Assembly (NCBI GenBank): GCA_035532835.1
Contig: DATKQG010000009.1
Location: 43,188 to 107,187, forward strand
Reading direction: 5' to 3'
From: Candidatus Dormiibacterota bacterium
GTDB taxonomy: Bacteria > Vulcanimicrobiota > Vulcanimicrobiia > Vulcanimicrobiales > Vulcanimicrobiaceae
Length of the DNA: 64,000 bases
Shown: piece by piece, positions 42,616 to 51,431 of the stretch
How the letters are laid out: every line of letters starts with the position of its first letter
Position numbering within the stretch: the stretch's first letter is position 1
Made by a program: the position numbers and the translations under genes
Notes under the pieces: generated by a model
What the model saw: the letters and a program-made list of their open reading frames with translations, nothing else
What the model was told of the DNA's origin: nothing
Database searches by the model: none

Positions 42616-43323
42616 ATGGCATCACCGTGGTGGTATCGCGCGCGTGGATTTATCATCGCGTCGATGTATATCGTGGGGTTCGTGCTGGGGCCGCCGCTCG
42701 GCGCGCCCTTTGGGCTCGGTCGCATCCCGGCGTTTGCTTGGATCGGGCTACGATTCGGCAGTGAGGGCCCGGCCCGGGTGCTCGCGCTCGCAACGCTTTG
42801 CGTTTTGATATGTTTCCTGCTGCGTGCGTGGGGATCGGCCTATCTGAGCGCGTCCGTGGTCTGGAATGCCGATGCGAAAACCGATGCGCTGTTGGTCGAC
42901 GGGCCGTTCCGCTTCGTGCGAAACCCGCTCTACCTGGGGAATTTCTTTATGGCGCTCGGCTTCGCGTCGATTGCGCCACCCATCGGCGCGGCGATTATTC
43001 TGCTCGGGAATGCCCTCTTTATGATCCGGCTTTCGAGCTACGAGTCCGATGAGATGCGGCAGCGCTTCGGCGACCTCTACGCGTCGTACGAGCGCGCGGT
43101 TCCATCGTTGCTGCCGCGCCTGACGCCCGCAAGCGTGGCCGGAAGCTCGCGCGGTACGCCACGGGTGGCGCAGGGGCTGCGTTCGGAAATCTTCTCCGGT
43201 ATCGCCACCCTCGCGATGATCGCATACTTCGTGTTTGGGAACCGAGCCCTACCGATCTTTTATGGCATGCTCGTCGTCGGATGGGTCGCGCAGTCCCTCC
43301 AAACGCGCCGCCTCTCGGCGTGA
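42616..43323 (+). CDS. Isoprenylcysteine carboxyl methyltransferase (ICMT)-like membrane protein
   Basis: 235 residues starting directly after the previous stop. Several TM helices, then the ICMT/phospholipid methyltransferase signature: TDALLVDGPFRFVRNPLYLG and the acidic, basic tail SYESDEMRQRFGDLYASYER. The SAM-binding RxxRNPLY motif is complete. Substrate is unknown in bacteria lacking prenylated proteins; lipids or small isoprenoids are options. Two extra C-terminal helices follow. Confidence 0.85.
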   Translation: MASPWWYRARGFIIASMYIVGFVLGPPLGAPFGLGRIPAFAWIGLRFGSEGPARVLALATLCVLICFLLRAWGSAYLSASVVWNADAKTDALLVDGPFRFVRNPLYLGNFFMALGFASIAPPIGAAIILLGNALFMIRLSSYESDEMRQRFGDLYASYERAVPSLLPRLTPASVAGSSRGTPRVAQGLRSEIFSGIATLAMIAYFVFGNRALPIFYGMLVVGWVAQSLQTRRLSA

Positions 43324-43330
43324 AGCGGGG

Positions 43331-43348
43331 CCGCTCGTCAGCGAGCGG
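43331..43348. terminator. Hairpin between convergent genes
   Basis: CCGCTCG (43331-43337), loop TCAG, CGAGCGG (43342-43348): a perfect 7-bp stem lying 8 bases after the ICMT-like stop and spanning the stop of the convergent secreted protein. No T-run. Confidence 0.5.
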
Positions 43349-43709
43349 CGGCCGGGACCACGGCGGTGGCGCCGTCGTTGCTCACGATCGTCGCGCCGCT
43401 CTTGCTCGGCGCGTCCTGGGATTCGCGAATCAATTCGAATTGAAAGACGGCGACGCCCGATTTCGGGAGCCTGAGCGATACTTGCATCGGAGCGCAGACG
43501 TTCGCCGTGCAAAACGCCGGTATCCAACCGTTCGCGACGTTCTTTGCGCGCAGGAGCAATTGGTTGCCGGGTTTTCCGGTAACGGTTAGCCGCGATTTCG
43601 CCGCCGCCGAGGAAACCGAGGTCGGGAAGTTGCCTCCCGTCCATGGAGAAACGACCAACGTGGTCGGGTGGCCGGCCAGTGCGACGAGTAGTGCGAGACT
43701 TGCGAGCAT
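43338..43709 (-). CDS. Small secreted hypothetical protein
   Basis: 123 residues from ATG 43709 with a short signal peptide (MLASLALLVALAGHP). The mature part is beta-rich (TTLVVSPWTGGNFPTSVSS, KSRLTVTGKPGNQLLLRAKN), with two cysteines close together (AFCTANVCAP) that may form a disulfide. No family recognised. It follows the ABC permease by 11 bases in the same direction, so it is probably the last gene of that operon and may be a periplasmic partner. Confidence 0.6.
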   Translation of the reverse strand: MLASLALLVALAGHPTTLVVSPWTGGNFPTSVSSAAAKSRLTVTGKPGNQLLLRAKNVANGWIPAFCTANVCAPMQVSLRLPKSGVAVFQFELIRESQDAPSKSGATIVSNDGATAVVPAAAR

Positions 43710-43720
43710 CGTGAACGTCC

Positions 43721-44494
43721 TTACGTGCGAAGTTTGTAGCCGGACGAGACCATCCGTAGCGCGATGGCGAGCGCGACGACGGCGAGAACCCCGATCATCG
43801 CGGTCGAGAACCACGGGGCGAGATAGCTCTGGCCGGTATAGCTGTACCGGAATGCGTCGATGGTGTAGAAAATCGGATTGAAGAGTTCGAGATTGCGCAG
43901 CGACTGCGGCAGCATCGTAGCCGCGGTAAAGACGCCGCCGACGAACGTAAGCGGCGTGATGATAAAGGTCGTGAGCACGGCGAGGTGATCGAATTTCTCG
44001 GCCATCAAACCGAAGATCAAGCCCATCGTCGAGAACAGGATCGAAACCAGCACGAGCACCGCGAAATAGAGCGGCCAATCGCGCGGCAGGGTGTGGACGA
44101 GCACCGCGCCCAGGATGGTAATGAGCCCGGCGATCAAGAGCGAGCGCGCGAGACTCCCCAGAACGTAGCCGAAGACGATTTCCGTAGCGGACATCGGCGC
44201 GATGAGCATCTCCTGAATCGAGTTCATGAAGCGCCCTTGGAAGATCGAACTCGAGCACTCCCCATACGACGAATCGATCGTCTGCAGCATGATGAGCCCC
44301 GGTATCAAAAATTGCGCGTAACTCACGCCTTGCACGCTTTGGATGCGGCTGCCCAGCGCCAACCCGAAGACGAAAACGTAGAGCAGCGTCGTGATGATCG
44401 GCGGCCAGATCACCTGATTGATGATCTTGATGCTGCGGATCATCTCGCGCTTGATCAGCGTCCACAGGGCGACGTAATTAAACGAGTCGGTCAT
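43721..44494 (-). CDS. ABC-2 type transporter permease
   Basis: 257 residues with six TM helices of the ABC-2 family. MTDSFNYVALWTLIKREMIR is the cytoplasmic lead, and LIPGLIMLQTIDSSYGECSS plus LTTFIITPLTFVGGVFTAA carry the family signature. Similar permeases (NodJ/DrrB-like) export lipids, polysaccharides or drugs. ATG overlaps the ATPase stop (ATGA at 44491-44494). Confidence 0.9.
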   Translation of the reverse strand: MTDSFNYVALWTLIKREMIRSIKIINQVIWPPIITTLLYVFVFGLALGSRIQSVQGVSYAQFLIPGLIMLQTIDSSYGECSSSIFQGRFMNSIQEMLIAPMSATEIVFGYVLGSLARSLLIAGLITILGAVLVHTLPRDWPLYFAVLVLVSILFSTMGLIFGLMAEKFDHLAVLTTFIITPLTFVGGVFTAATMLPQSLRNLELFNPIFYTIDAFRYSYTGQSYLAPWFSTAMIGVLAVVALAIALRMVSSGYKLRT

Positions 44495-45222
44495 GCTCTG
44501 GTCAGTTCCAGGAAGACGTCCTGCAGGCTCGAGCCGCGGGCGATGAGCTCCGCGGTGGGTTGCTGCGCGACGATTTTTCCGGCGCGGACGATGGCGATCG
44601 TCTTACAGAGCGCCTCGGCCTCTTCGAGATAATGCGTGGTGAGAAAAATGGTCAGCCCATCGTCGTTGAGTTCGCGCAACAGGCTCCACAACTCGATGCG
44701 CAATTCGACGTCGACGCCGGCCGTAGGTTCGTCGAGAATCACCAACTTCGGGCGATGGATCAGCGCTCGCGCCAGCGTCAATCGCCGTTTCATGCCTCCC
44801 GAAAGCTTGGTGTACTCTTGCTTGGCCTTCGATGCGAGGCCGAAGCGTTCGAGCAGCATGTCGGCGCGTTCGGTCACCTCGCGCCCGCGCAAGCCGTAGT
44901 ACCCGGCTTGAAAAATCAGCACGTCGCGAATGGAGAGGTAACGATCGAAGTTGTATTCTTGCGGCGCCAACCCGACGAATCGGCGCGCGGCGCGCCAATC
45001 GCTCTGCGTGTCGTGCCCGAAGATGCGAATCGAACCGCTCGTCTTGCGAGCCAGGCCGACGATCGCGTTGATCGTGGTGGTTTTCCCGGCACCGTTCGGG
45101 CCGAGAAAGCCAAAGAACTCGCCGGATTCAACCCGTAGCGAAATGTCGTCGACGGCGGTAAAATCGCCGTAGCGTTTGACGAGATGTTCGATCTCGATAG
45201 CAGGCTTTTCTACGGGATGAAT
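44491..45222 (-). CDS. ABC transporter ATP-binding protein (no standard start codon visible)
   Basis: All nucleotide-binding motifs are present: IEIEHLVKRYGDFTAVDDIS, Walker A GPNGAGKTTT, Q-loop APQEYNFD, signature LSGGMKRRL, Walker B LVILDEP and the switch His in LTTHYLEEAEAL. In frame upstream of the conserved N-terminus there is no ATG, GTG or TTG before a stop; the first TTG lies inside, past Walker A. I place the start at ATT 45222, inside the end of the phosphoesterase gene, just after GAAAGG. A start by coupling, or an assembly error, are alternatives. It drives the ABC-2 permease. Confidence 0.85.
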   Translation of the reverse strand: MHPVEKPAIEIEHLVKRYGDFTAVDDISLRVESGEFFGFLGPNGAGKTTTINAIVGLARKTSGSIRIFGHDTQSDWRAARRFVGLAPQEYNFDRYLSIRDVLIFQAGYYGLRGREVTERADMLLERFGLASKAKQEYTKLSGGMKRRLTLARALIHRPKLVILDEPTAGVDVELRIELWSLLRELNDDGLTIFLTTHYLEEAEALCKTIAIVRAGKIVAQQPTAELIARGSSLQDVFLELTRA

Positions 45223-45935
45223 CCTTTCAAGCGTTTGTACCGGTGGCGGCGAAGCGTTGCGATCAACTCCGCGCTTCCAGGAATCCCTGCGTCGACCAAT
45301 TGAGTTGCAACCTTCTTCACATCGAAGTCCACCCGGCGATGTTTGGCCTCCCAGCCGCCGCTGCGTTCGGTGAAAATCGCATAGCAGGACCGCGCATCAC
45401 CATCCTTGGGCAGGCCGGCCGAAGCGACGTTCACCAAAAGTTTACCGCGCCACACCCGAACGTACGGCAAGTGCAGGTGGCCGAACGCAATCGCGGTCGC
45501 CCGTTCCCGGCCGATCAGCCGTTCGAGCGTCGCGTCGTCGGCGTCGGGCCAGAGTTGCTCCTCGTCGTTGGTCGGGTTCGCATGGCACACGAGCAATTGG
45601 TTTTCGTCCTCGCCGATGCGCAAAGCAACCGGCAAATCGCGCATCCATTCCAGCCACTTGTCGCCGACTTCCCGTCGCGTCCAAGCGATCTGCGCGTCCT
45701 CTTGCCCCGAGCCGTCGGCATCCCCGGACGCAAGGTAGCGTTCGGTATTGCCCCGCACGCATTTGGCTCCCAACTCTTCCAGGCGCTGCAACACTTTCTT
45801 GGGTTTGGGGCCGTCCAGACACAGGTCTCCCGCACCGACGATCGCATCCGCGCCGCCCTGAGTCTGCAAGTCGTTCAGGCAAGCATCGAGCGCGACGAGA
45901 TTACCGTGAATATCGGAAAGAACTGCTACCCGCAC
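45210..45935 (-). CDS. Metallophosphoesterase (YfcE/ApaH-like)
   Basis: 241 residues from GTG 45935. Calcineurin-like motifs: VAVLSDIHGNLVALDA (D-x-H), VGAGDLCLDGPKP (GD), VRGNTERYL (GN-E instead of GNHD), LLVCHANP and FGHLHLPYV (GHxH). The protein is a small cytoplasmic phosphodiesterase or phosphatase. The substrate is unknown. It starts 6 bases after the DDAH-like gene and its stop lies within the ABC ATPase start region. Confidence 0.88.
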   Translation of the reverse strand: MRVAVLSDIHGNLVALDACLNDLQTQGGADAIVGAGDLCLDGPKPKKVLQRLEELGAKCVRGNTERYLASGDADGSGQEDAQIAWTRREVGDKWLEWMRDLPVALRIGEDENQLLVCHANPTNDEEQLWPDADDATLERLIGRERATAIAFGHLHLPYVRVWRGKLLVNVASAGLPKDGDARSCYAIFTERSGGWEAKHRRVDFDVKKVATQLVDAGIPGSAELIATLRRHRYKRLKGFIP

Positions 45936-45941
45936 GCTCCG

Positions 45942-46775
45942 TTAATCTCGCGTCAGGCCTAAAACGAGCATGGACGGCGTGAGGCCGATTTTTTCGAAAT
46001 CGTAGAGGTCGATGCCCTCGACGACGATGCCCGCCTTACGTAACTTGGAGAGCGCGCTGCGATACCGCACGTCGGCGATCACGTGGCGCTCGCCCAAGCA
46101 CAGCACCCCGGCGCCGAGATTCTCTCCGCGCTCGAGCACGATGATCGTGAAACCCGCAAACCCGGCCGGATCGACCTGATCGCAGGAAAGAACGATCGTG
46201 TCCTTCGCGACGGCGCTGGCCACCGCACGGAGCGACGGCACGCCCGGAGCGAGTGCGACCTCAACCACGCGATAGCCGTGCGCTTTCGCAACGGCGCCGA
46301 AGCCGCTTCGCCCCAAGGCATTGCCGCGAGGGCCCACCCCGACGAAGGCCGTGTTGCCCGCGAGCAGCACGTCGCCCCCATCCAACAATCCGGGCGCGGC
46401 GATATGTCCCGCAAGCGGTACGTCGATGCGTGCAAAGGCCGCTTCCATCCGGTCGGCCTCGCCGCGGCGGGCCATCGCGGTGGGACGCATGAGGACGGCT
46501 CCGTCTTCGAATGCGACCGCCGCATCGGCTACGGCGACTTCGTACGGGTCTTCCCCGCCCGGCTCCAAGACGATCGTCTCGACGCCGAAGTACGACAACG
46601 TTTTGCGAAGGATCTCGTGCTGTTCCAGCGTTCGCTGATAGATCGCTCCCGGTTCCCCGGGCATCGTCTTGGCACGCTCGATGCTCGCCGAGGGCCGCAT
46701 CAGCACGGCCGAGCGAAGCTTACCAGTGGGCGTACCGATCAGTCGTGGTCCAAAAGCGATTGCGTCTGTCTTCAT
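45942..46775 (-). CDS. DDAH/amidinotransferase-fold protein lacking the catalytic His and Cys
   Basis: 277 residues with the pentein fold: VLMRPSASIE and LEQHEILRKTLSYFGVETIV at the start, PGLLDGGDVLLAGNTAFVGV (substrate-binding Asp loop) in the middle. In dimethylarginine dimethylaminohydrolases a His stands in an LHLKS-type motif and a Cys near the C-terminus (GGLTCLSL). Here these places read VPSLRA (Ser181) and IGLTPSMLVL (Pro267/Ser268), so both catalytic residues appear lost. It may bind arginine-like ligands without hydrolysis or use another chemistry. Confidence 0.7.
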   Translation of the reverse strand: MKTDAIAFGPRLIGTPTGKLRSAVLMRPSASIERAKTMPGEPGAIYQRTLEQHEILRKTLSYFGVETIVLEPGGEDPYEVAVADAAVAFEDGAVLMRPTAMARRGEADRMEAAFARIDVPLAGHIAAPGLLDGGDVLLAGNTAFVGVGPRGNALGRSGFGAVAKAHGYRVVEVALAPGVPSLRAVASAVAKDTIVLSCDQVDPAGFAGFTIIVLERGENLGAGVLCLGERHVIADVRYRSALSKLRKAGIVVEGIDLYDFEKIGLTPSMLVLGLTRD

Positions 46776-46800
46776 AGCTCTCTTTAGGTTTCAGGCGAAT

Positions 46801-49200
46801 CTACGGCAGCGCCTGGTAGGGCGCCGGATATGGGACATCACCAAAAAAATCGGCCATGTCCGTGGCTAGGAAGTCATTCAACGCCAGGGGCGGCAAGCCC
46901 AGCAGCTCTTCTTCGGTCTTTAGGACACTCACGACCGAAAGGTGGGCACGCCCCACGTAACCCGGCTTCGAGAGCGGCGACACCACCAGCGCGAAGCTGC
47001 GCTGGCCGTTGACGTGGTCGGTGGCCCGGCCGGTTCCGTCCGGCACGATGAAGATCGCCGTGGACGACCAGTGCGGCGTATGCGAGAGGAAGTCGACGAT
47101 CGTGCCCAGCGCGCGATCCGCGTCCGACGCCCCGGCTCGGCCGGGAACGGCCGGGAGCCAGACGTAGGTGAACGTCGGCTGCGTATCGGCCTGCACCAGG
47201 CGGCCCATGTCGGCGACGAACTCCTTTGCGCGTTGCACGTCGGAGATCGCGGGGTTGTAGCCGGGATAGTTGAGATCGACATTGCCGTCGAGCGCTGCTA
47301 ACGCGGGAACGTCGAGGGTGTACAGGCCTCCCAAGCCGCCCGGGCCGGGAGCGTTGCGTGCGTGCTCGGACGAACGCCCATCGTCATAACCCGAGAGTTG
47401 CACGGCTTCGCCGTAATCGCGAAAGGTGATACCGGCGCGCGCGAGCGCGTTAAACGTGTATCCGCTGCGCGGGTAGTTGTCGGGGTCTTGCCCGTGAGCG
47501 TCGAGCGGCTTGCGTCCGTCGTTGACGCGCAGCGTGCGCTCGGTGTAGAGCGTCGCGGTCCCGCCCAAGGCGAATTGCCGATTGGCGTCGCGATTGGAGT
47601 CGTCGGCATAGAAATTGTCGGCTAGCGCATAGTTCAGCGCCAACGCATGCAAGTTCGGCGTGACGCTCTGCGGGTAGACGCTCAGCGCCGGATCGACGTT
47701 TCCGTGAGGCGTGCCGTCGGCGTTTTTCAAATCGCCGAACATCGCATCGAACGTCGTGCCGCCGATCGAAATAGTCACCACGCGATCGATCGCATGACTC
47801 TTCTCCTGCGAGCGCAGCGGCGGAACGATCGCATTGGGCTTGGCGACCGAAACGGTACGTTGGTACCGCAGGGCGGTAAGCGTCGTCTTCATGAGATTGA
47901 GATGACGCAGATCGATGCGCTCGAACGTCCCCCAGCCATCGACGCCTTTCGTGTTGACGACGTAGAGAAAGTGCCCGTCGTTCGAGAGCGCGAGCGCGGT
48001 CGGATACCAGCCGGTGGGGATCAGCCCGAGGCGGTGCAGCACGACCGGATTGTGCGCGTCGAGCACGGCGATCGAGTCGAGCCCGGCGAGCGCGACGTAA
48101 AGGCGCTTCGCATCCGGCGAAAGCGCGACCGCGCTCGGCTCCGTGCCGTACGGCGCGTTGGGAAAGAGACGCAGGTCTAAGCCGTCCAGCACGTGCGGCG
48201 TGCCCGTCAGGCCGAGGATCACGACCCGATCGTCGTTGGAGAGCGCCGCGTACGCGAAGCGGCCGTCTTTACGCAGCGCAATGCTTCCCGGGTGCGCACC
48301 GCCGACGACCGTGGTTCCGTCCGGAACGGGGTCGAGCCGAATCGTTCCGTTGCCGTCCGCGGCGCCGAAATCGCCGTTGCCGGCGAGCGAGAGAATCGAG
48401 AGCGACGATTGGCGATCCGGGTCGCCGGTGACGTTCTGAAATTGCGGCGCCTCCGCCGGGCGCGCGAGCGGATGGTATCGCTGCAAGCCGCCATTCGTAA
48501 CGTACGCGCGTGCGTTCGTCGCTACCACGTCGAATGGCGAGTAGCCGACTTCAACGCTGCGAATGACGCGGCGATCGGCGACGTCGATAGCGGTAACGCT
48601 ATCGCCGAGCGTATCCGCAACGTATGCGGTGCGACCGTCCGGAGAGACGTGAATCGAGCCGGGATAACTCCCCGCCGGTAAAGCAATCGCAGCGGGTTCG
48701 GCGGTGAGCCGCCCGCCGGAGAGATCGAAGACGCGGACGCGGTTGTTCGTTCCGTCCGACGCGAGAACGATGGTTCTAGCCGGCGCCTTCGGATCGCGCA
48801 ATACTGCCACGCCGACGTAGAAATCGTCGCCCGCGCGTTGATAGACGGCGGTCACGCGCATCGTCTTCGTATCCACGACGGCGAGCGAGAACCCGGCGAC
48901 GATCGGCGAGGCGGAGTCGGGGCTCGTCTGATCGGCGCGCTGATCGTCGTTGGAGACAACGGCGTAACGGCCATCGGGCGAGAGCGCCACGCCCAGCGGG
49001 TTGGTCCCGACGAACACCGTCGCTCCGACGGGAGCCGCGATGCGACCGTTGGGAAGCACGGCATCGGTCGGATGGCCCGGCGATGCTCCGGCGGGGCGTT
49101 GGCCGGCCGGGGCGGAGTAGACGGTGAGCGGTGCGGTGCGATGCACGGCACCCAGCAAAACGGCGGCCAGTGCTGCCGCCGCGAGGACACGGATATTCAC
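46801..49200 (-). CDS. YncE-like beta-propeller / alkaline-phosphatase-fold protein
   Basis: 799 residues. Signal peptide (MNIRVLAAAALAAVLLGAVH); residues about 45-430 form a seven-bladed propeller with repeated SPDG-x-x-x-V motifs (ALSPDGRYAVVSND, HVSPDGRTAYVADTLGDSV, ALSPDAKRLYVALAGLDSI). The C-terminal part (about 465-799) resembles the phosphoesterase domain of bifunctional YncE/phosphatase proteins (TTFDAMFGDL, TPNLHALALNYALADNFYAD, DHVNGQRSFALVVSPLSKPG). Metal-ligand motifs typical of the family (ENRTYDQ, SADGHNW, EDD) are altered, so catalysis is doubtful. Likely periplasmic. Confidence 0.8.
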   Translation of the reverse strand: MNIRVLAAAALAAVLLGAVHRTAPLTVYSAPAGQRPAGASPGHPTDAVLPNGRIAAPVGATVFVGTNPLGVALSPDGRYAVVSNDDQRADQTSPDSASPIVAGFSLAVVDTKTMRVTAVYQRAGDDFYVGVAVLRDPKAPARTIVLASDGTNNRVRVFDLSGGRLTAEPAAIALPAGSYPGSIHVSPDGRTAYVADTLGDSVTAIDVADRRVIRSVEVGYSPFDVVATNARAYVTNGGLQRYHPLARPAEAPQFQNVTGDPDRQSSLSILSLAGNGDFGAADGNGTIRLDPVPDGTTVVGGAHPGSIALRKDGRFAYAALSNDDRVVILGLTGTPHVLDGLDLRLFPNAPYGTEPSAVALSPDAKRLYVALAGLDSIAVLDAHNPVVLHRLGLIPTGWYPTALALSNDGHFLYVVNTKGVDGWGTFERIDLRHLNLMKTTLTALRYQRTVSVAKPNAIVPPLRSQEKSHAIDRVVTISIGGTTFDAMFGDLKNADGTPHGNVDPALSVYPQSVTPNLHALALNYALADNFYADDSNRDANRQFALGGTATLYTERTLRVNDGRKPLDAHGQDPDNYPRSGYTFNALARAGITFRDYGEAVQLSGYDDGRSSEHARNAPGPGGLGGLYTLDVPALAALDGNVDLNYPGYNPAISDVQRAKEFVADMGRLVQADTQPTFTYVWLPAVPGRAGASDADRALGTIVDFLSHTPHWSSTAIFIVPDGTGRATDHVNGQRSFALVVSPLSKPGYVGRAHLSVVSVLKTEEELLGLPPLALNDFLATDMADFFGDVPYPAPYQALP

Positions 49201-49270
49201 CGCTCTAGGCTACGGACGCCGGGCCGGATGACCCTGCCCGGCAAGCAATCTCCAACGCCCAGATGCGTTA

Positions 49271-50752
49271 TTAGTCGTTCTCGAGCTTGCGTAGGGCACG
49301 GCCCAAGCGACCCAGCCCCTCCCCGGCGATCTCCTGCGTTAGATGACCGAACGAAAGCCGCAGGGCCGGCGGGCCGCTCCGGGTGGGGTAAAACGGCTCC
49401 GCCGGCATCACGAGCACGCCTTCGCGCGCGCACGCATCGAAGGCCGCCTGGGTTGAGATGCGCGCAGGCAGCGGCAACCACACGTTAACGCCGGCATGCG
49501 GCGGCCGCACGTTCGACCACGACAGTTCTCGCGAGAGCGTATCGACGAACGCGTCGCGGCGATTGCGATAGAGCGTCCGCGACGCGCGCAGATGGCGCGC
49601 GTAGGCGGGCGAGTTCATAAATCGCCAGAGAGCGCGTTGCGTGAGCGTCGAGGTAAACACATCGGCGCGCACCTTGGCGACTTCCAACGCTTCGGCGATG
49701 GCACCCTTGGCGTAGAGATAACCGATTCGCAGGGCCGGAAAGATCGATTTCGAGAGCGACTCCATCACGATGACGCGCCCATCGGTATCGAAGGCTGCGA
49801 GCGGATGCGGCGGGCTTGCATCGTAGGTCAGTTGCCACCCCGTCTGGTCTTCAAGCAAAATCACGTCGTAACGCCGCGCCAGCGCGACGATCTGTTTCGC
49901 GCGCCGCTGCGAGAGGATCGCTCCGGTGGGATTCTGGGCGATCGGGCTGACGTAGAGCATGCGCGGGCGATACTCCGCAAAAACGCGCTCCACGTCGTCG
50001 ATGCGTACTCCGTCTTCGTCGCTGCGCACCTCCACGTACGTGACGCCGCGCGCGTCGAAGACGCCCAGCGTACCCGAGTAAGCGGGGCTCTCGCTGGCCA
50101 GCACGCTGCGTTCGTCGAGCAATACGTTCGCCACGAGATCGGCAGCCTGTTGCGCCCCCGAACACACGATGATGTCCCGCGCGTCGGCGTCGCATCCGCG
50201 CGAGCGTAGCAAACTCGCCAACACCCCGCACAAGTCGGGGTCGCCCGTCGACGAGCGATATTGCATCGCCTCGGGCGGATCGTCGAGGAGCGTGCGTTGA
50301 AATGCCCGCCCAAAATCGTGGAGCGGAAACGATTCCGGAGCCGGGTGGCCGGTCGCGAGCGAGATCGCTCCGGGAGCGTTCGCGCGCGTGAGTTGCTCCA
50401 TCACGCCCTCTAGCCGCTGCGCCCGCGCGAAGCGCCCGATGTCGGGCTCCCAACGCCGCGCGAACGGCATCTGCGGGTCGGGCGGCGGCGCGACGAACGT
50501 GCCTTTGCCAACGCGCGAAACGACGCGGCCGCGCGCCGCCAGCAATTCGTAAGCCTGCGATACGGTTACGAGCGCGCATTGCAGGGTTAGCGCGAGATCG
50601 CGCATGGCGGGCAGACGCTCGCCCGGAGCGAGTCGCTCCGCTTCGATCGCGCCGACGAGTTGATCGGCGAGTTGGACGTAGAGAGGCCGCGGATCCGCGG
50701 GAACGAGCCGAAGATCGAGACTATTTTTTGTCGAGTCGGTAGCCAATGCCAC
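49271..50752 (-). CDS. MocR/PdxR-type GntR-aminotransferase regulator
   Basis: About 493 residues; start is GTG 50752 or TTG 50746, both inside the end of the response-regulator gene. N-terminal GntR winged helix (PLYVQLADQLVGAIEAERLA, LPAMRDLALTLQCALVTVSQ) joined to a fold-type I aminotransferase domain (LATGHPAPESFPL, YVSPIAQNPTGAILSQRRAK, ESLSKSIFPALRIGYL with the PLP lysine). Such proteins either regulate PLP/amino acid genes or act as 2-aminoadipate-type aminotransferases. No clear target is adjacent. Confidence 0.88.
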   Translation of the reverse strand: MALATDSTKNSLDLRLVPADPRPLYVQLADQLVGAIEAERLAPGERLPAMRDLALTLQCALVTVSQAYELLAARGRVVSRVGKGTFVAPPPDPQMPFARRWEPDIGRFARAQRLEGVMEQLTRANAPGAISLATGHPAPESFPLHDFGRAFQRTLLDDPPEAMQYRSSTGDPDLCGVLASLLRSRGCDADARDIIVCSGAQQAADLVANVLLDERSVLASESPAYSGTLGVFDARGVTYVEVRSDEDGVRIDDVERVFAEYRPRMLYVSPIAQNPTGAILSQRRAKQIVALARRYDVILLEDQTGWQLTYDASPPHPLAAFDTDGRVIVMESLSKSIFPALRIGYLYAKGAIAEALEVAKVRADVFTSTLTQRALWRFMNSPAYARHLRASRTLYRNRRDAFVDTLSRELSWSNVRPPHAGVNVWLPLPARISTQAAFDACAREGVLVMPAEPFYPTRSGPPALRLSFGHLTQEIAGEGLGRLGRALRKLEND

Positions 50753-51413
50753 GCACGCTCGCGATTTCGAGCGGTGCATCGATCTCGCCAAGCTTCTTAC
50801 GCAGAGCCGCAACGTGAACGTCGACGACGCGCGTCGGGACGCCCGACGTATCGTTCCAGACTTGTTCCAGGATCTGCGCGCGCGTCAGCAAACGCCCCTC
50901 GGCTTCAGCCAAGAACCACAGCAATCGAAACTCGAGCGCGGTCAGCGACGTGGTCGTATCGTTATTCAGAACCGTGTGAAAATCGCGATCGAGCAACGCG
51001 CCGCCGAGTTGCAGCGTGTTCGGTTTCTCTTTTTTGACCGAGAATTTTTCGCGACGGCGCAGAAATGAAGCGATGCGCGCGACCACTTCGTTGCCGGAGA
51101 ACGGCTTGGTGATGTAATCGTCCGCTCCCAGGCCCAAGCCCAGCAAAATGTCCTGTTCTCGGGAGTGGCCGCTGACCATCAAGATAAACGCGTTGTTCGA
51201 ATTCGAGAGCGACGTGCAGACGTCTAAGCCCGAGATGTCGGGCAGGCCGACATCCAAGATGACCACATCCGGCTTCATCGAATCCGCCAGTTCCAAGCCC
51301 TCGGCACCGCTGGCGGTGACGCGCACTTCGTAACCGGCGCGTTCGAGCACCGTCTGCTCCAAACGAGCAACGTCCTCATCGTCCTCGATGACCAAAATCC
51401 GGGCTAGTGCCAC
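50721..51413 (-). CDS. OmpR/PhoB-family response regulator
   Basis: 230 residues from GTG 51413, preceded by GGAGGGGC. Receiver domain: acidic pair in LVIEDDEDVARLE, phospho-acceptor Asp in DVVILDVGLPDISG, Thr/Ser in LMVSGHSREQD, Lys in DDYITKPFSG. C-terminal winged helix: LTALEFRLLWFLAEAEGRLL, RVVDVHVAALRKKLGE, VRGIGYRLDKK. No sensor kinase is adjacent, so it is an orphan. It overlaps the MocR-type gene, suggesting co-expression. Confidence 0.93.
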   Translation of the reverse strand: MALARILVIEDDEDVARLEQTVLERAGYEVRVTASGAEGLELADSMKPDVVILDVGLPDISGLDVCTSLSNSNNAFILMVSGHSREQDILLGLGLGADDYITKPFSGNEVVARIASFLRRREKFSVKKEKPNTLQLGGALLDRDFHTVLNNDTTTSLTALEFRLLWFLAEAEGRLLTRAQILEQVWNDTSGVPTRVVDVHVAALRKKLGEIDAPLEIASVRGIGYRLDKK

Positions 51414-51431
51414 AGCGCCCCTCCGTAGGTG

